Below the pieces are notes generated by a model. That model was not told the DNA's origin. It worked only from the letters and a program-made list of their open reading frames with translations, and did not search any database. The position numbers and the translations under genes are program-made. Below are positions 63,163 through 64,000 of a stretch of 64,000 bases of DNA, piece after piece; position 1 is the stretch's first letter; the number at the start of each line of letters is the position of its first letter. Source of the stretch: Flammeovirgaceae bacterium SG7u.111 (lineage in GTDB: Bacteria; Bacteroidota; Bacteroidia; Cytophagales; Flammeovirgaceae); contig CP139021.1 in the NCBI GenBank assembly GCA_034044135.1, positions 7,230,001-7,294,000 of the forward strand, read 5' to 3'.

Positions 63163-63741
63163 ATGAAGTCATTAAAAAATATAATAGCAGTAAGTGCACT
63201 TGTGCTTTGCTTTTTTTCCGCACAGGCTCAAAACGAAATAAGCCCTGAACGTAAAATAGCCATTGACTCCTTGGCTATGGAAAAAGTGAGGGATTTGAGT
63301 AAATATGTGAGTATTATTGGAAACAAGGAAACTCCTTTTTCTGAGGCAAACAGGGTGATTGACAGAGCTATGGAGCTTTTTGCCGACGGAAGCCAAATGG
63401 GAGTTTCTTCTGTTAACCGAAAGGCTATCAAGTATTATGGTATCAGGGAGTACTTCAAAAGGCTAATGGCCTTGAACTACGATAGGGTAACTATTGAGTG
63501 GTTCAATATCCAGTACATAAGTGATCTTGAATTGCAACCCGATGGAAGATATGTAGGGGTTATTACTATCTACCAACGTTTTGAAGGGGAATCTGACGAT
63601 GGCTTGAAGTATGTTGATACTACAAAGAAAGACATCACTGTGTATGTAGAAAGGAAATCTACTCAAATCAGTGGTCGTACCATCAAGTTCTGGGATGTAT
63701 TGCTTGGCGATATCAGAGTAAGCGAGACTTCTAAAGGCTAG
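63163..63741 (+). CDS. Secreted protein paralogous to the C-terminal domain of its neighbour
   Basis: A 192-residue protein with a signal peptide (MKSLKNIIAVSALVLCFFSAQAQ). The segment 'ETPFSEANRVIDRAMELFADGSQMGVSSVNRKAIKYYGIREYFKRLMAL' aligns with the C-terminal domain of the preceding gene (SEAN...I..A..LF...S...Y...KY...L), and 'DRVTIEWFNIQYISDLELQPDGRYVGVITIYQRF' is a beta-rich extension. No family was recognised. It is the last gene of the pair, followed by a terminator at 63761-63800. Confidence 0.68.
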   Translation: MKSLKNIIAVSALVLCFFSAQAQNEISPERKIAIDSLAMEKVRDLSKYVSIIGNKETPFSEANRVIDRAMELFADGSQMGVSSVNRKAIKYYGIREYFKRLMALNYDRVTIEWFNIQYISDLELQPDGRYVGVITIYQRFEGESDDGLKYVDTTKKDITVYVERKSTQISGRTIKFWDVLLGDIRVSETSKG

Positions 63742-63760
63742 ATAATTGAAATATAACTGA

Positions 63761-63800
63761 CCTGGTGCAGCCATATATTATATGGTAGCATCAGGTTTTT
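63761..63800 (+). terminator. Terminator of the exported gene pair
   Basis: CCTGGTGCAGCCATAT and ATATGGTAGCATCAGG pair with a few mismatches or G-T pairs around a short AT loop, followed by five T. It lies about 20 bp past the stop. Confidence 0.75.
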
Positions 63801-63979
63801 GATAAAAAAGGACTTGCTTTTGCTTGTATAAAGACAGTCCGATAGTTTTTCCAACCCAAAACCAACTTTCTGAAGAAAGCACCTCTACTTTTAAAATTCA
63901 TCTGTATTTGAAGCGTAAGAAATAGACATTCCTCATAGGATGCTGCTTTACGCATTTTCACCATTAACTTTCAGACCAA

Positions 63980-64000
63980 ATGAAGCTGAACAGATTATCA
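63980..64000 (+). CDS. Possible start of a further gene at the window edge
   Basis: An ATG at 63980 opens 'MKLNRLS', which looks like the start of a signal peptide, but only seven codons are visible. It is offered as a possibility, since no other frame in the last 200 bases is more convincing. Confidence 0.25.

Overview
The window is a piece of chromosome from a Bacteroidota bacterium, most likely a gliding, Cytophagales-like lineage. The support is low-GC DNA, many lipoproteins and outer-membrane barrels of Bacteroidota-only families (DUF6089, DUF5686, DUF2911, DUF5606), a PorQ-like protein, and a 1854-residue protein ending in a type IX secretion (T9SS) type B sorting domain. Most of it is ordinary housekeeping DNA. 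No rRNA, tRNA, CRISPR array, prophage or plasmid region was seen.

Layout. 1-3.4 kb (+): the tail of nusB, then a YtxH protein, a DUF1573 lipoprotein, yajC, a YbbR-domain protein and coaE. 3.4-5.3 kb (-): a small secreted-protein gene split by a 1134-bp ISL3-family insertion sequence. 5.4-11.2 kb (-): dinD, apparently lodged behind leuS between duplicated leuS 3' ends, then leuS and a COG2509-type flavoprotein. 11.5-15.2 kb: a low-molecular-weight phosphatase-like gene, a DUF4291 gene, a secreted helical-repeat protein and a metallo-beta-lactamase-fold hydrolase. 15.3-20.2 kb: a row of envelope genes (outer-membrane protein, DM13/Ig-like lipoprotein, duplicated-domain lipoprotein) divergent from an OmpR-type two-component system. 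20.5-31.3 kb: a MazG-like pyrophosphohydrolase, purN, a UbiA prenyltransferase, a DUF2911 lipoprotein, metK with a lipoprotein gene, RNase R and an MsbA-like ABC exporter. 31.7-35.2 kb (+): priA, then an sdpR-like repressor and sdpI-like membrane protein behind a perfect 22-bp palindrome. 35.2-43.9 kb (-): two DUF6089 barrels, hslU, porQ, a PspC/GIN-domain membrane protein with its PadR-type regulator, and an SPFH protein. 43.9-45.2 kb (+): engB and a DUF5606 gene. 45.2-50.5 kb (-): a large DUF5686 protein and a PAS histidine kinase gene split by an IS200-type element. 50.8-59.2 kb: an OmpA/PD40 protein divergent from the giant T9SS substrate. 59.3-64 kb: a YhiN-like flavoprotein, a small basic-tailed secreted protein, a GPP34 protein and a pair of exported proteins that share a domain.

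The clearest unusual features are two interrupted genes whose reading frames can be rebuilt exactly across the insertion sequences, the dinD integration scar at the end of leuS, the sdpR operator palindrome, the 15-20 kb envelope and two-component cluster, and the repeat architecture of the giant surface protein and its OmpA neighbour. No clear new defence or biosynthetic system was found. The 15-20 kb cluster is the best candidate for an undescribed functional unit.
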